From the NCBI GenBank assembly GCA_019614645.1, contig JABWDB010000019.1, forward strand, positions 4,138,501 through 4,202,500: a stretch of 64,000 bases of DNA, given 5' to 3'. Below, piece by piece: positions 62,021 to 64,000 of this stretch. Positions within the stretch are counted from its first letter, which is position 1. Each line of letters opens with the position of its first letter. The position numbers and the translations under genes were made by a program. The notes under the pieces are model-generated. The model worked only from the letters and a program-made list of their open reading frames with translations. It did no database searches and was not told the DNA's origin. This DNA comes from Stratiolaelaps scimitus (Eukaryota > Arthropoda > Arachnida > Mesostigmata > Laelapidae).

Positions 62021-64000
62021 GTTACGCTTTTCTACGCTTGCGGGTCGATCATCGAACGTTCAGCGGATGAAGTCGACATTCAATCTGCCAGAGGTTACTC
62101 CTCGCTTCGTTCTCGGCCACACAGATCCTACGCGGAGAGGGCAGTGACAATTTCAGATGTCAGCAGAGGCGCAGAGGCGTCTACATCCCTCTCCATCCGT
62201 CTCATTCTCTTGGCTTGGTTTCTACGTGCGTCGTCACTTTAATGTGCACATTGCTACGCTGTTTTCGGCGTGCTCGCTAGATGTACAATATCATCTCGTG
62301 CAGTAAGTAGCACCAGCGCGCCGATACGCATCTTGCAGAGGGCAAGTTGAAACCCTCCTATCTATAGCGCATTTGCCTCGGTACCATCGCCTACAGGAGA
62401 CTGTTACTGAGTGTCAAATATCTACGTACGTCATGTGGCCCATACACTCGTCTCACTCTGTATGTGCGCTCTTTGTGTGTGTGTGCGTGTGTGTTTAGAG
62501 ACGAATTCATTATCTAAGCATGTAGGTAAGGTAGATTGATACGATGCTCATCCAAAACGTCTACGCCATCGGGTGGAGCGGCCGTTGTTCGGCAATTGGT
62601 ACCGATCGCCTACTTGTGAGGACCCAATCGAGTGCCATGGTCACGGTTTGCTTCGTAACTGCCCGTAATTGCGTAACGTCGGATTGATCGTCGTATACCC
62701 GAACGAGACGAGAGCTACGACACTTGCATGATGGAGATAGTAAAAAAATCACGTCTATACACTAACAAACAGCTAAAACGCCTAAAAAGTGAAAACGAAA
62801 GATGCCATAACCTAAAATCACTCTATCCATTCATAGCAAGTGCGTCCAATATCATCCAAAACAGACAGCAACGATACAGGACATCTACTCCCTTCTGTCT
62901 CGCCACAATCTAAAAGCTAATCTCGATCTACAAACGGAGATCAACACTCGTGAGAAACGCTCGTCAATTCAGCGGATGCCTTGCCACACCACGCGTCAGG
63001 GAGGCAAACGCCAGCGGCGCAACCTCGTTCCATTGCATTGTCACTCAACCTGACGGGGGTGGATCTCTGATCGTGTTTTTGCAATCGTGAAAAACGAATT
63101 CCGCTCCGAGAGCCACTATGGGGGACGGGCGTCAGCGGTCGCCAGCGCCGCGCGAATCTTTCGCCCCGTTCGGACGATCCACTTCAACGTCCACCGGTGC
63201 TCTGTTCCGTGTACATCTCAGCAATTTTTGTGATCCGCGGTGACAGATCGTCAGACCATGTTGTGCTCGGATCCGTCAGATCCGTACGCAATTTGCTGTG
63301 AGCGATTTGCGCAAGAGACTTTAGCAAGAGAAGCTTCAGCTATGACGACCCCGCCAGCCGATGCGGCAAGCGCTCTCCTCGCTGCACATTTGCACAGCTA
63401 TACATCTGCACGTCGTGCTGGTGTGCATGCGGCCGCGTTTGGGCTCGAGATGGCTGGATAAGAGAATCCGTCGAATTTCCAAGGATCCATTAGTAGATCT
63501 ATTGAAATTCGCTTTATGGGTGGATGTCACCCTTCGATTTATGAGCGTTCGAATGAATTCCTTCTCTAACAAATTTGCGCAACACTGAGGATATCCCCCG
63601 TGTTCCAGCGGCTACAGCTAAAGAGCGCTCTCTTTCAAACACTTCATTGAATTTCGTCTTAACCCACTGCGCCGCGGGCACAGAACGCGCACCATGGTGG
63701 CTGCCGGCACGAAAAGGTTAAATAAATAATTCGTTCTCTTCGAAGGTCTCACGTTTGCTTCGAGGCACAGGAATTGATTTGTGGTCCCCAGTGGTACACT
63801 TATGTGGTACACCCGTATAACAATCAGTTATAGCTCAATTTGTACCACCCCATTTATTTAATTAAAGTGGCTTTGTATTGTATTTATTTGCTCAATTGCA
63901 TTGTGCTCAGGCTCATTGTCCAGTTCATATATTCGCTCGAAGACAGATGTCCGAAATTGGCTGAATGGGTGATTCGCCAACCTCATGACGAGACAAAAAC
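62021..64000. other. Right edge, no assigned gene
   Basis: It holds the 5' flank of unit G, a (TG)n tract at about 62470-62497, and a GC-richer patch near 63100-63460. That patch contains two short + strand frames (ATG at 63117; 63258-63461, Ala-rich) that could be exons of a gene continuing right. I see no homology. Confidence 0.4.

Overview
The window looks like nuclear DNA from an animal, most likely an arthropod. Genes are split by short GT-AG introns, coding density is low, intergenic DNA is AT-rich with many (TA)n runs, and there are tRNA-derived SINE-like repeats and a Gag-type retroelement ORF. The serotonin-synthesis enzyme found here is animal-specific. A mite or other chelicerate is my guess from overall gene style; the sequence does not prove it.

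Layout: (1) 1-7.1 kb has no gene I can name. (2) 7.1-13.6 kb, + strand, holds a nearly complete SCAPER gene (eight exons in consistent phase, about 1,459 residues). (3) 13.6-23.6 kb is mostly intergenic, with one intact Gag-like ORF on the - strand at 18.4-19.2 kb. (4) 23.6-31.5 kb, + strand, holds a complete tryptophan 5-hydroxylase gene (eleven exons, 611 residues), the rate-limiting enzyme of serotonin synthesis. (5) 33.1-62.0 kb, - strand, holds a tandem array of seven related units. Five are intact two-exon genes (about 382-406 residues) encoding divergent armadillo-like proteins that resemble degenerate importin-alpha. One is a decaying copy and one is a lone second exon. A short + strand remnant that looks like an ABCB-type transporter membrane domain lies between two of the units. 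(6) 62.0-64.0 kb has no assigned gene.

The array is the most notable system. The proteins are very divergent, yet all intact copies keep one phase-0 intron at the same place. It falls immediately after a short motif of the form aromatic-E-A/S-L/M-Q/E. Most copies also keep a C-terminal RL-x-x-x-WC signature. Truncated and frameshifted members show birth-and-death evolution. Loss of the importin-type W/N peptide-binding ladder and of an IBB domain suggests these are no longer ordinary NLS receptors. This identity is an inference from pattern and needs profile or structure searches. SCAPER and tryptophan hydroxylase are ordinary conserved genes, and I see no functional link between them and the array beyond proximity.
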